Below, piece after piece: positions 17,426 to 25,561 of a stretch of 64,000 nucleotides of DNA. The stretch lies in NCBI RefSeq assembly GCF_039595395.1, contig NZ_JBCNLP010000001.1, positions 2,418,001 through 2,482,000 of the forward strand, given 5' to 3'. A program made the translations under genes and the position numbers. Source of the DNA: Novosphingobium sp. (lineage in GTDB: Bacteria > Pseudomonadota > Alphaproteobacteria > Sphingomonadales > Sphingomonadaceae). Within the stretch, counting starts at the first letter, position 1. Each line of letters starts with the position of its first letter. The notes under the pieces were generated by a model. It made no database searches. It saw only the letters and a list, made by a program, of their open reading frames with translations, and was not told where the DNA came from.

Positions 17426-18129
17426 TACCTGTGTGCCCCCAATTTAAAAAATGCGCTTCGGTAGCTTGATATCGACAGGCATGCCTTCGACATCACACCG
17501 CCTTGCCACCTAGCGCTCATTTAGAAATTTAGCATGCAGATATTTTTAGGTAAAATACCGCATGCATTTCAATGCCGACATTCACACGGTGAAAAATAAG
17601 CAGTGCTGAACATTATGGATATAATCAAACATTAAGATGAATATAAATCTAATGTCGGTTTCGAAAATGGAAATTTTAATGTCCAAATCCCGATTTGAAC
17701 CGCCTTTAATTTTCCAGAGGATACCCTCTTTATGCTCGCTCAAACGCAAGATTAGTTCGATTGTCATCCGTCTGATATGGCTGTGCCCCAATAGACCGTG
17801 CCGATGTTGGGCTTTTAAAGCCGCGCCGCCCATTGGAAAGCCCATCACAGCGCCAATCCATGCCGGTGCGCGCGGCCGCTGAACTTATATCGGCTATCGC
17901 CTTCCAGGCATCTCAAGCTGCCCTTCCGGACCCCACGACAAATCTGGCTTGGCTGATCCCTACAAGGTTGGCGCGGGAACGACCGGGTTCAGGCGGATGC
18001 TGCCGTTCAGCAAGAATGCCCTCAATGACAGCAAAGTCCCACTTTTTGCCAATTCGCGATGCCCGTCCAACACCTTAACCTATGGCAAATTTCGACGGAC
18101 GCCATTGGCGCGGTGAGCGGCAGCTATTG
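17426..18129. other. Long AT-rich intergenic region upstream of the tpsBA operon
   Basis: About 700 bp with no confident gene. The part 17500-17720 is clearly more AT-rich than its surroundings and contains two GCATGCA words (about 17530 and 17560), which suits an upstream regulatory region for tpsBA or foreign DNA. On the minus strand 17913-18074 an open frame without a start codon reads like protein (KKWDFAVIEGILAERQ) and may be a gene remnant that I cannot identify. Confidence 0.5.
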
Positions 18130-18876
18130 TTAGCGTATCCAGCCGGCCTGTCTGAGCGACGTGACGGCAGACCTCGCTACAGGGGCTTCCAGCCCGTTGT
18201 GCAATTTCAGCTTCATCGCGCGCGGTGTACCCTGCACTTCCACGACTGCCGCCCGGGCAACCCACCATGATCTGTGGGTGCGCAGCCCATCGATTCTGCC
18301 AAGCGCCGCGATCCCCTGGTTCAGCGGCATCAACACCAGTTGCGAGCCTTCCCGGCGATGCACGCGGATATAATGATCCTCCATCTGCAACGCGAGAACC
18401 TCACCGGAAAACGGCGAGATGGGCTCAACCGGCGTCAAAGATGACACATTAGCCGACGTGGCTGAAGCGATCCTATCGCGCAGGAGCAACCGGGCAAGCC
18501 CTATGGTCCATGCGCCGCCGATCAGTGCGGTCTGCCCATACCATGTCCAGAACGAGGGTGCATGGCTGCCCAGCATCGGCCAGAGCGCGAAGGCCAGCTT
18601 GCGCGAAAGCCAAGCCTCCGGAACACTGGCCAGCAGCGAGCCCGCAGCGATCATGCCCCACCGAAACCCGGAAGCCCCTTTCAGCCACGATCGAGAAGCA
18701 AGCAGCACGCCGGCATACAACGCCAACCCCAGCCAGGCCGTTGCCAGCCAATGGAGGAGGCGGGAAGGAAGCGCGCCGTTGAGATAGGTCCCGAACGGCC
18801 CCAGCGCCGCCAGCACGACGCTCAGCAGCGTGGTTGCAAGCAAGGCTAGCGGCAGGGGAGACAGGCGGGCGATCAT
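18130..18876 (-). CDS. Membrane-anchored LytTR transcriptional regulator
   Basis: A 248-residue protein with four hydrophobic segments in residues 5-135 followed by a LytTR DNA-binding domain (about 155-248). The latter is recognisable from the run around residues 165-180 (LQMEDHYIRVH), LRTHRSWWVARAAV and the final PVARSAVTSLRQAG. LytTR domains bind pairs of short direct repeats. The membrane-LytTR form is common in sphingomonads and probably senses membrane or cell-surface signals without a kinase. The long ATG frame reaches 18990, but the ATG at 18876 has GGAG five bases upstream and begins right before the first membrane helix. It is divergent from an alpha/beta hydrolase. Confidence 0.85.
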   Translation of the reverse strand: MIARLSPLPLALLATTLLSVVLAALGPFGTYLNGALPSRLLHWLATAWLGLALYAGVLLASRSWLKGASGFRWGMIAAGSLLASVPEAWLSRKLAFALWPMLGSHAPSFWTWYGQTALIGGAWTIGLARLLLRDRIASATSANVSSLTPVEPISPFSGEVLALQMEDHYIRVHRREGSQLVLMPLNQGIAALGRIDGLRTHRSWWVARAAVVEVQGTPRAMKLKLHNGLEAPVARSAVTSLRQAGWIR

Positions 18877-18916
18877 GCTCCGCTTATAGGCCGATGGGAT
18901 GCGCTTGCGAAGACCA

Positions 18917-18952
18917 TTCGCCCACCCGCGAACCCGTTCGCCCATTCGCGAA
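18917..18952. promoter_or_regulatory. Two 16-bp palindromes between the LytTR and hydrolase genes
   Basis: TTCGCCCACCCGCGAA (18917-18932) and TTCGCCCATTCGCGAA (18937-18952) are near-identical sites with TTCGC...GCGAA arms, repeated exactly 20 bp apart, about two helical turns. They sit in the divergent promoter region and are good candidates for the LytTR protein's operator. Confidence 0.6.
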
Positions 18953-19016
18953 ACGGCCCTGTTCTGCGGGCCGTGCGTGCGAAAATGCATGGGAGATCAA
19001 CAGGAGCTTGTCCCCT

Positions 19017-20036
19017 ATGCGTTTGACTCTCGTCCTTGTAGCCGTTGTCGTGGCCAGCCTGCCGCCTCCGGCGCCTGGCGCATCACCGCCGCCCACCATC
19101 CAGCCTGGAGCCGGTTTTGAACATCTGACCACCCCGAATGGCGTCGAGGTTGGTATCTGGTTTCCTGCGCAAGGGCAGGTGGTGACCATGCCGCTTGGCC
19201 CCAATGTGCAGCAGGTCATCCCAAGCGCTGCCCTGCCTGAAGGGAAGCATGCTCTGGTGGTGATCTCCCATGGCACGGGTGGCGCCTATTCCGGCCATGC
19301 CGATACGGCGATCGCGCTTGCCAAAGCCGGTTTCATCGTGGCTGCGCTTACGCATCCGGGCGATAACTGGCGCGATCAGAGCCGCGTTGCCATGGTCGAG
19401 GATAGGCCCCGCGCGCTCTCGGCGCTGATCGACATGATGCTGACCATCTGGAAAGGGGCCAAGGCGGTGGATGCGGGGCACATCGCCGCTTTCGGCTTTT
19501 CCGCTGGCGGTTTTACCGTGATGGCGGCGGCGGGCGCCAGACCTGATCTCTCGACCATTGCACGGCATTGCGCCGATCATCCGACATGGTTTGACTGCCG
19601 CTTGTTGGCCAGCCATCCGCATGCCGAAAGGCCAGCCTGGTCCTGGCAGGGTGACCGGCGCATCAAGGCACTGGTGGTGGCTGCGCCCGCGCTGGGCTTT
19701 GCCTTTGATCGCGCGGGGCTAGCTAGCCTCAGCATGCCTATCCAGCTTTGGCGGGCCGATGAGGACGAGATCCTCCCCGCGCCTGATTATGCTGATGCCG
19801 TGCGCGCCGCCTTGCCCAGGGCGCCCGAGTTCCATGGCGTCCGCAAGGCGGGGCATTTCGATTTTCTGATGCCCTGCACATCGCGCGATGCTTTGCCCGA
19901 GATATGCAGCAGCAAGTTCGGCTTTGACCGAGCCGCATTTCACCGGGCTTTCAACGCCCGGATTGTCCGGTTTCTGACGAAGGCGCTGTATGAACGTAAG
20001 GCGGGTTCTGACAGCGCGGCTAGAGCATCTGAATGA
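19017..20036 (+). CDS. Exported alpha/beta hydrolase (dienelactone-hydrolase-like, COG4188 type)
   Basis: A 339-residue protein with a signal peptide (residues 1-22) and an alpha/beta-hydrolase fold: oxyanion HGTGG (about residue 84), nucleophile elbow GFSAGG (about 160-165), acid around LWRADEDEI, and histidine in KAGHFDF. Members are predicted secreted or periplasmic esterases/lipases of unknown substrate. The longer upstream frame is not supported. The ATG at 19017 has AGGAG about ten bases before it and begins the signal peptide. It is divergent from the LytTR gene and is probably its target. Confidence 0.82.
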   Translation: MRLTLVLVAVVVASLPPPAPGASPPPTIQPGAGFEHLTTPNGVEVGIWFPAQGQVVTMPLGPNVQQVIPSAALPEGKHALVVISHGTGGAYSGHADTAIALAKAGFIVAALTHPGDNWRDQSRVAMVEDRPRALSALIDMMLTIWKGAKAVDAGHIAAFGFSAGGFTVMAAAGARPDLSTIARHCADHPTWFDCRLLASHPHAERPAWSWQGDRRIKALVVAAPALGFAFDRAGLASLSMPIQLWRADEDEILPAPDYADAVRAALPRAPEFHGVRKAGHFDFLMPCTSRDALPEICSSKFGFDRAAFHRAFNARIVRFLTKALYERKAGSDSAARASE

Positions 20037-20447
20037 CCGCTCTTCAGCGCATGCAGCCACCACGGCCCTTTATCGCAAAGCGCAGACTGCCGCCTTGTCC
20101 GGGGCAAATTCGGGGCGGGAGCGGGCTGGGGCACGCCACTCAGCTGGTCAGTGCGGAGGTGACCGGTGGGTGTGGAGACGGGAAAGTCCACTCACGGCAA
20201 GCAAACAAGCTCAACTGTCTTTCATCCATCGGTAAACGGGCCACCGTTCGTGGGTAAGGTACGTTCTCTTGCAAGCAGATCATGGAAAATCTGATCACGG
20301 CATAAGATAGGGATCCGGAGCGTATTTCCTGTCGCGGCGTCAAAAGAAAAGGGGGGCGGAAAAGCCGTTTGCATTCAATCATCACAGCCACGATGCTACG
20401 ACTGTTGTTGAGTGGCTCCGCCAGCGCGGCGCTGATCGGAGAATTTT
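20037..20447. other. Intergenic region, no gene seen
   Basis: About 410 bp between the hydrolase and the patatin gene. Short ORFs have no family match or start signal. A small inverted repeat (CAGAT...ATCTG near 20276-20293) is the only structure noted. The patatin promoter should be here. Confidence 0.45.
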
Positions 20448-21593
20448 ATGATCCGTCATAGCTTTGGGCTGCTTTCTGCTCTGGCGCTTGCCGGATGTGC
20501 CATCGCGCCACCGCGCGTGCCCTATACGCCCGCTGACCTGGCTGAAGGCCAAGTGATCGACGGAGACCCTGTACGCTTCTGGGCCAAGGGCGACGATCAG
20601 GCCTATAGTGTATGGAGATCCAAGGTGCTGGCACAGCGTCAGGCCGCCTCGATGCCTTTGCCCAGCACGGTACTGGCTTTGTCGGGGGGATCAGACAAGG
20701 GGGCTTATTCTGCAGGGGTTCTCAACGCCTGGAGCAGGCAGGGCGGGCGGCCCAGCTTTGACATCGTTACAGGCGTATCGACCGGCAGCCTGATTGCGCC
20801 CTTTGCCTTTCTGGGTGAGCAGGAAGATGGCGAACTCAAAGCAATCTACACCGGGGTCAGCCGCAAGGACATTTATCATCAACGTATCCTCAGCGGCCTG
20901 TTTGGCGGCCCCAGCCTTATGTCGACCCGGCCGTTGCAGGCGCTGATCGCACGCCACATCACACCGGCTTTGCTCGACCGCATTGCAGCGCAGCATCGAC
21001 GTGGCCGCAGGTTGCTGGTGATGACCACCAATCTGGACGCCGAACGCGGCGTTATCTGGGATATGGGAGCGATTGCTGCCAGTGATACATCCGATCGGAT
21101 TTCGCTGTTCCGGCAAGTGTTGCTCGCCTCGGCCAGCATCCCCGGTGTTTTTCCCCCGGTGCTCATCCATGCCGATGCGCATGGTCATCGCTTTGCGGAA
21201 ATGCATGTCGATGGAGGCACAGTGAGCGGCTTTTTCGTGCTCCCGCGCGCAATGTTGAGCGCCGCCGCCCAGTCCCCGCGCGTGAATGCAACGATTTATG
21301 TGTTTTATAACGGACGGCTCGAACCCGAGTTCGAACTGGTCAAGCCCAAAACCTTCGATGTCGTGGGGCGAGCCCTTGCAACCGTACTTGGCGAAAACGA
21401 TCGTACCAGTTTGTATGACCTCAAGGCTTTTGCGCGGGAGGGATTGGGGACGGTGATCGTCTGTGCGATTGAGAAGAAGACCGCCCATGACGGAGCACCT
21501 CTGTTCGACACGAAGCATATGCGCGAGATGTACGCCTTGGGTGAGCAGCAGACAGCACCGGACGGATGCCTTGGGCGTCGGGCAGGCCCATGA
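20448..21593 (+). CDS. Patatin-like phospholipase lipoprotein
   Basis: A 381-residue lipoprotein. The N-terminal signal ends in the lipobox LAGC (Cys16). The patatin fold shows the oxyanion stretch LSGGSDKGAYSAG (about 77-89), the nucleophile GVSTGS (about 107-112) and the catalytic Asp in VDGG (about 257-260). Patatins are Ser-Asp dyad lipid acyl hydrolases. The lipobox predicts anchoring in the periplasmic leaflet of a membrane. A purine-rich GGAG stands just before the ATG. No partner gene is evident. Confidence 0.88.
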   Translation: MIRHSFGLLSALALAGCAIAPPRVPYTPADLAEGQVIDGDPVRFWAKGDDQAYSVWRSKVLAQRQAASMPLPSTVLALSGGSDKGAYSAGVLNAWSRQGGRPSFDIVTGVSTGSLIAPFAFLGEQEDGELKAIYTGVSRKDIYHQRILSGLFGGPSLMSTRPLQALIARHITPALLDRIAAQHRRGRRLLVMTTNLDAERGVIWDMGAIAASDTSDRISLFRQVLLASASIPGVFPPVLIHADAHGHRFAEMHVDGGTVSGFFVLPRAMLSAAAQSPRVNATIYVFYNGRLEPEFELVKPKTFDVVGRALATVLGENDRTSLYDLKAFAREGLGTVIVCAIEKKTAHDGAPLFDTKHMREMYALGEQQTAPDGCLGRRAGP

Positions 21594-21679
21594 ACGACAA
21601 TAAGCCGCGCCGATTTTGCTGGGGTGGCCAGTCCTGGAGCCCCGGATGAATTGAGGATTGTTTTTGACGCCCCTTTCAT

Positions 21680-21967
21680 ATGCTCTGCATGGCCGGTTTG
21701 CTGGCGCCAATCGTCTATAGGGTGTTTGGGTTGCCGGTAGCCCCCGAGACCACTGAGGCGCCCGATACGGATTTACCCAGCGTCGCGCCGCCGCCGCCCG
21801 ATGTCGATATTCCCGACACCGCGCCGCCAGAGATCACCCAGGACCAGTCGAGCGGTCGACCGGGATCACGAAAATTGCAAGGCGCGCCTCGCCGATCTGC
21901 GGTAAAAGCCGTTCTCATGCTGGACCGACCGGCGCCCCGAGGTGAGGGGCCAGCCGTTCCAACATGA
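21680..21967 (+). CDS. Hypothetical short proline-rich protein, doubtful
   Basis: A 95-codon frame starting with a hydrophobic segment (MLCMAGLLAPIVYRVFGLP), then an acidic proline-rich stretch (PPPPDVDIPDTAPPE). Past about 21850 the composition changes, and another frame reads RDHENCKARLADLR, so the gene may be frameshifted or not real. No family was recognised and there is no clear ribosome binding site. Confidence 0.25.
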   Translation: MLCMAGLLAPIVYRVFGLPVAPETTEAPDTDLPSVAPPPPDVDIPDTAPPEITQDQSSGRPGSRKLQGAPRRSAVKAVLMLDRPAPRGEGPAVPT

Positions 21968-21983
21968 GGAGCGCAAGCGATTT

Positions 21984-22003
21984 CGACAACGCCCTCGTTG
22001 TCG
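21984..22003. terminator. Hairpin between the short ORF and the stress-protein gene
   Basis: CGACAAC and GTTGTCG form a 7-bp stem with a 6-base loop, 16 bp beyond the stop of the minus-strand PNPOx-like gene. The flanks have only short T runs, so it is a modest candidate. Confidence 0.35.
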
Positions 22004-22018
22004 TTCCCTGCTCAACCG

Positions 22019-22501
22019 TTAAATGGTCGTATTCGGTACGACCGCATGGCTGCCGGATTCCTCGGGCTTTATCTTGCCGCCAAACAGCATTTTCAGCTGC
22101 CCGATGAGAGAAACATCTGCCTCCCAAAGTTCGGCGTCCGAAATGTCGAAGCGCAGCAGGGCTAGTTTGGGATCGGCCTTGCCGCCTGGAAACCAGGCCT
22201 CAACCTGCCGCGACCAAAGCTTGTCGATCATGGCCGGATTGTTATCGACGGTCGCGGTGCCGGACAGGCTGGCGAAAAAGTCCTGCCCCTTGGCCACGAA
22301 GTTGACCGTAGCATCGCCGCCTTTGGCCAGGCGGTTGTCCTTGCCGATAAAGAACCAGAGCGTATCGACCTGATCCTTGTCCAATTGGGCTGTCAAAGGC
22401 TCGGAATGGCTTGAGCCATCACGAAGGCCGACCATGGTGAAGGGCCCGTTCTCGAGCTTTTCCCACAAATGCTCTTTCAGCTTGTGCGTATCTGTCGCCA
22501 T
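22019..22501 (-). CDS. Pyridoxamine-5'-phosphate-oxidase-fold general stress protein
   Basis: A 160-residue protein of the general stress protein 26 type with a split-barrel FMN-binding fold. Family features are the N-terminal helix KLKEHLWEKLE, then FTMVGLRDG, DTLWFFIGKDNRLAK, AWFPGGKADPKLALLRFD, and ELWEAD. Members bind a flavin and are induced by stress, but their reaction is poorly known. The ATG at 22501 follows GAGGAGAGAACT and fits the family start. An upstream in-frame ATG at 22618 gives an unlikely extension. Confidence 0.85.
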   Translation of the reverse strand: MATDTHKLKEHLWEKLENGPFTMVGLRDGSSHSEPLTAQLDKDQVDTLWFFIGKDNRLAKGGDATVNFVAKGQDFFASLSGTATVDNNPAMIDKLWSRQVEAWFPGGKADPKLALLRFDISDAELWEADVSLIGQLKMLFGGKIKPEESGSHAVVPNTTI

Positions 22502-22687
22502 AGTTCTCTCCTCGGGTTGCCATTCGGTAACGCCAGAGATCACCCCATGTTTCGTCGTAAGCTTTGCTGAGGAGGTACTGCGCACCAGAGATTGGCCTGG
22601 GCTGCTATTGCGTTTCACCCCGTCGGTTTTCTATCAGAGAGCAAAGAGGTGATGTTGCACCTCAGCTTTTCGCACTTACATCAGCAG

Positions 22688-23041
22688 ATGCTTCGTCCCA
22701 TTCCTGCGAAAACCCGCTCGGTTGTCCTCGTCTGCAGCAAATGCTCGAAAAAGCTGGGCGGCGGCTTCGGCAAGAAGGGCAGCAAGCCTCTGGCGAAGGA
22801 ACTGCGCAAACTTGCTGGCGCCGGGAAAGGGCGAAAGTCAGCCCTCCTTGTCCTTGAAACCGCATGCCTGAAGCTTTGTCCAAAGGGCGCGGTTGTGGTG
22901 ATGGACGCTGCGAAGCCTGAGAGTTGGCTCATCGTCCCGGCGCAAACCGACGTGCAAGCGGTCGCTGAAAAATTGGGCTGCCAAATACCTCTCGTGGGTA
23001 GGGGCCTGCCGCTTCACGAGAGCCAAACATTCTCGCCCTGA
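22688..23041 (+). CDS. (2Fe-2S) ferredoxin-like protein, thioredoxin-fold type
   Basis: A protein of about 117 residues with the four-cysteine pattern of the thioredoxin-like [2Fe-2S] ferredoxins: VCSKCSKK near the start and ACLKLCPKGAVVV further on. The basic stretch between them (LAKELRKLAGAGKGRK) is typical of the alphaproteobacterial group. It probably binds a [2Fe-2S] cluster, with an unknown electron partner. The start is uncertain: the ATG at 22652 has a closer GAGG, but family length favours 22688. Confidence 0.75.
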   Translation: MLRPIPAKTRSVVLVCSKCSKKLGGGFGKKGSKPLAKELRKLAGAGKGRKSALLVLETACLKLCPKGAVVVMDAAKPESWLIVPAQTDVQAVAEKLGCQIPLVGRGLPLHESQTFSP

Positions 23042-23154
23042 AAGTGACTTAGCTCCTCGCCGCCTCTTCACGGGTGATCGCAGTTGCGGGACCATTGGGG
23101 ATGCTCGCCCGTTTGGAGTTCGCACCTTTCACTCAAATTGCAGGAAATCACGAT

Positions 23155-24267
23155 ATGGCGGACCACGCATCTTCTCCCGTGCTGCAACCCGTAACGATCG
23201 GAAGGCTGGCCCTTAAGAACCGTATCGTCATGGCGCCCCTCACACGCAGTCGCTCCAACGATGACGGCGTACCGCCTGCTTTTGCCGCCGATTATTATTC
23301 TCAGCGCGCCGGTGCCGGTTTGGTCATCTCCGAAGCAACCAACATTTCGCGCCAGGCGATCGGCTACGCCCTGACGCCGGGCATCTGGAGCGACGAGCAG
23401 GTCGAGGCATGGCACGCCATCGTGGATGCCGTTCACCAGAAGGGCGGTCGAATGTTCCTGCAACTCTGGCATACAGGCCGCATCTCTCATCCCGACCTGC
23501 AGGGCGGCGCATTGCCGGTCGCGCCGTCGGCTATCAAACCGGCGGGACAAGCCTTCACCAAGGACGGTATGAAGGATCATGTGACCCCACGCGCGCTCGA
23601 GACTGATGAAATCCCGCTGATCGTCGAAGACTATCGACATGCTGCCGTCAACGCGAAGGCCGCCGGTTTCGACGGCGTCGAGGTCCACTCGGCCAACAAT
23701 TATCTGCTGGAGCAGTTCGTGCGCGACAGCACCAACAAGCGCACCGACCGTTATGGCGGTTCGATCGAGAACCGCCTGCGCTTTCCCCTGGAAGCCATTG
23801 ACGCGGTAATCGGCGTCTGGGGCGCAGAGCAGGTCGGCGTCCGTCTTTCTCCGGCCACGACGATGCCGGGAGAAACGCCTCTCGATAGCGAGGTCATGGG
23901 AACCTACGGCGCCTACGTGGACGCGCTGTCGGCGCGCGGGCTGCTTTACATTCACGATATCGAGGGTGTGACCCAGCAGACCCGCGATGTGCCCGACGGA
24001 GTGGATTTCTCCGCGCTGCGCAAGCGGTTCTCTGGTGCCTACATCGCCAACAATCAGTATACGCTGGAGTTAGCTGAAGAGGTGCTCGCCAAGGGAGATG
24101 CAGATTTGTTCAGCATGGGGCGCCCATTCATTGCCAATCCCGACCTTGTCGAGCGGCTGCGTACCGGTGCTCCTTTGGCCGAAGCACCCAAGCAGTACTG
24201 GTATGGGGGTGGCTCAGTCGGCTACTCGGACTGGCCATCGATGCAGTCCACGACAGGGGCGCGCTGA
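23155..24267 (+). CDS. Old yellow enzyme family alkene reductase (NemA-like)
   Basis: A 370-residue FMN-dependent TIM-barrel reductase. Motifs include NRIVMAPLTRSRS (FMN site), QLWHTGRISH, the His-Asn substrate pair in VEVHSANNYLLEQF, RTDRYGGSIENR, and SMGRPFIANPDL near the C-terminus. These enzymes reduce activated C=C bonds (maleimides, enones) and nitro compounds with NAD(P)H, protecting against electrophiles. The ATG at 23155 follows AGGA at a normal distance, and the longer frame from 23074 is unsupported. A strong terminator follows. Confidence 0.9.
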   Translation: MADHASSPVLQPVTIGRLALKNRIVMAPLTRSRSNDDGVPPAFAADYYSQRAGAGLVISEATNISRQAIGYALTPGIWSDEQVEAWHAIVDAVHQKGGRMFLQLWHTGRISHPDLQGGALPVAPSAIKPAGQAFTKDGMKDHVTPRALETDEIPLIVEDYRHAAVNAKAAGFDGVEVHSANNYLLEQFVRDSTNKRTDRYGGSIENRLRFPLEAIDAVIGVWGAEQVGVRLSPATTMPGETPLDSEVMGTYGAYVDALSARGLLYIHDIEGVTQQTRDVPDGVDFSALRKRFSGAYIANNQYTLELAEEVLAKGDADLFSMGRPFIANPDLVERLRTGAPLAEAPKQYWYGGGSVGYSDWPSMQSTTGAR

Positions 24268-24298
24268 AGTCCATCGGCGGTCGGCAGACAGAGCGCCT

Positions 24299-24337
24299 TG
24301 TGACCCTCCGGATTGGCCGGAGGGTCACAGGTTTTGG
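24299..24337 (+). terminator. Rho-independent-type terminator after the alkene reductase gene
   Basis: TGTGACCCTCCG (24299-24310) and CGGAGGGTCACA (24318-24329) form a perfect 12-bp stem with a 7-base loop, followed by GGTTTTGG. It lies 32 bp after the stop codon. Confidence 0.8.
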
Positions 24338-24477
24338 CAACATCGTCTCTTCTCATTCTTATCTGGTCTTAGCTGACCCGGTCCCGCTTTTCCCTGATCG
24401 AACTGGATCGTCGCTACGAGCCGCTTATAATGAGCAAGGGGCTTGCCAATGGCATGATTTAGGGTGAGAATCCTACC

Positions 24478-25398
24478 ATGCGTAGCGATATCGACCATCT
24501 GCCACCGGTTCAACAGGACGAGCTGGAGCGAACCAAGCAAATCCTGATGACCGAGTTCGCAAAGGCAATCGACGGCGGAAATCAGCCGTGGCGGAAAAGC
24601 GGACGCATCCTCAAGATCATTCTGTTCGGCAGCTATGCACGCACTGATTGGGTGGATGAGCCGGAAAATGGCTATCAGTCTGATTTCGATCTTCTGGTCA
24701 TCGTGAGCCACCCCAATCTCACCGAAATCGCGGATTACTGGTATATCGCAGAGGACAAGATCCAGCGGGATGAGGCGATCGGCCGCCCGGTGAACATCAT
24801 CGTTCATACCCTGCAGGAAGTGAACCAGGCTCTCAACCGGGGCGAGTATTTTTGGGTTGATATCGCGCGGGATGGGATCGAACTGTATGATCTCCCCGGC
24901 AACGCGCTTGCTACTCCCAAGCCGCTAACGGCTGCTGATGCTTACGAGATGGCTTCGAAGTATCTAAACGACTGGTTGCCAAAGGTCGAACGTGCGCTGG
25001 AGACTGCCGGAGAGCAGATTCAAAAAGGTGTGAATGATCTCGGCTGGCGTAAAGAGGCAGCGTTCTCCCTTCATCAAGGGACAGAAAGGGCATTTATATG
25101 CTTCCTACTGGTCCGCACGCTCTATTTCCCACGGTCGCACAACATCAAATTCCTCCGTTCGCTGTCAGAAGACAATGAGCCTCGGTTGATTGAGGCATGG
25201 CCAAGAACTGAGCGGATAGACCGCCGTCGATTTGAACTGCTCAAGAGAGCTTATGTCGAAGCTCGGTATGTGGAGACCTATGAGATCAGCATGGACGATC
25301 TCAATGCACTAGCTGAAGCCGTCCGCAACCTAAGGGACATTGTGGAGCAGGTGTCGCGGGAACGGCTGGAAATCCTTCGCAAGGACGCCGGGCTTTAA
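24478..25398 (+). CDS. Fused nucleotidyltransferase-HEPN (MNT-HEPN) protein
   Basis: A 306-residue two-domain protein. The N-terminal minimal nucleotidyltransferase has FGSYARTDW and SDFDLLVI (GSxAR plus D-x-D metal motif, about residues 50-78). The C-terminal HEPN domain (about 150-295) has HQGTERAFICFLL, RTLYFPRSHNIKFL and EARYVETYE, matching the PF05168-type layout. In two-gene form, MNT-HEPN pairs are type VII toxin-antitoxin systems in which the MNT modifies and silences the HEPN RNase. Here both parts share one chain. It sits 164 bp upstream of traG, where ICEs often keep defence or maintenance genes. Confidence 0.8.
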   Translation: MRSDIDHLPPVQQDELERTKQILMTEFAKAIDGGNQPWRKSGRILKIILFGSYARTDWVDEPENGYQSDFDLLVIVSHPNLTEIADYWYIAEDKIQRDEAIGRPVNIIVHTLQEVNQALNRGEYFWVDIARDGIELYDLPGNALATPKPLTAADAYEMASKYLNDWLPKVERALETAGEQIQKGVNDLGWRKEAAFSLHQGTERAFICFLLVRTLYFPRSHNIKFLRSLSEDNEPRLIEAWPRTERIDRRRFELLKRAYVEARYVETYEISMDDLNALAEAVRNLRDIVEQVSRERLEILRKDAGL

Positions 25399-25561
25399 TC
25401 GATATACCCACGCAATCGGTGGTCATGACTGCTGCAACGAAATAACCCTCGTCGGCTGATTTGGCGCCATTTGCTCACATCTGCCCCGTTCATCGCTAGC
25501 AGCCTTTCACCGATATTGAGCCCGACCTCGCCGCATCTTGCTGGCGAGGCAGAGGCTCACC

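Noticed and set aside
15740..17464. 574-codon plus-strand ORF
   Set aside because: Exactly antisense to the TpsB gene, which has a signal peptide, POTRA and barrel signatures. The ORF is a composition shadow.
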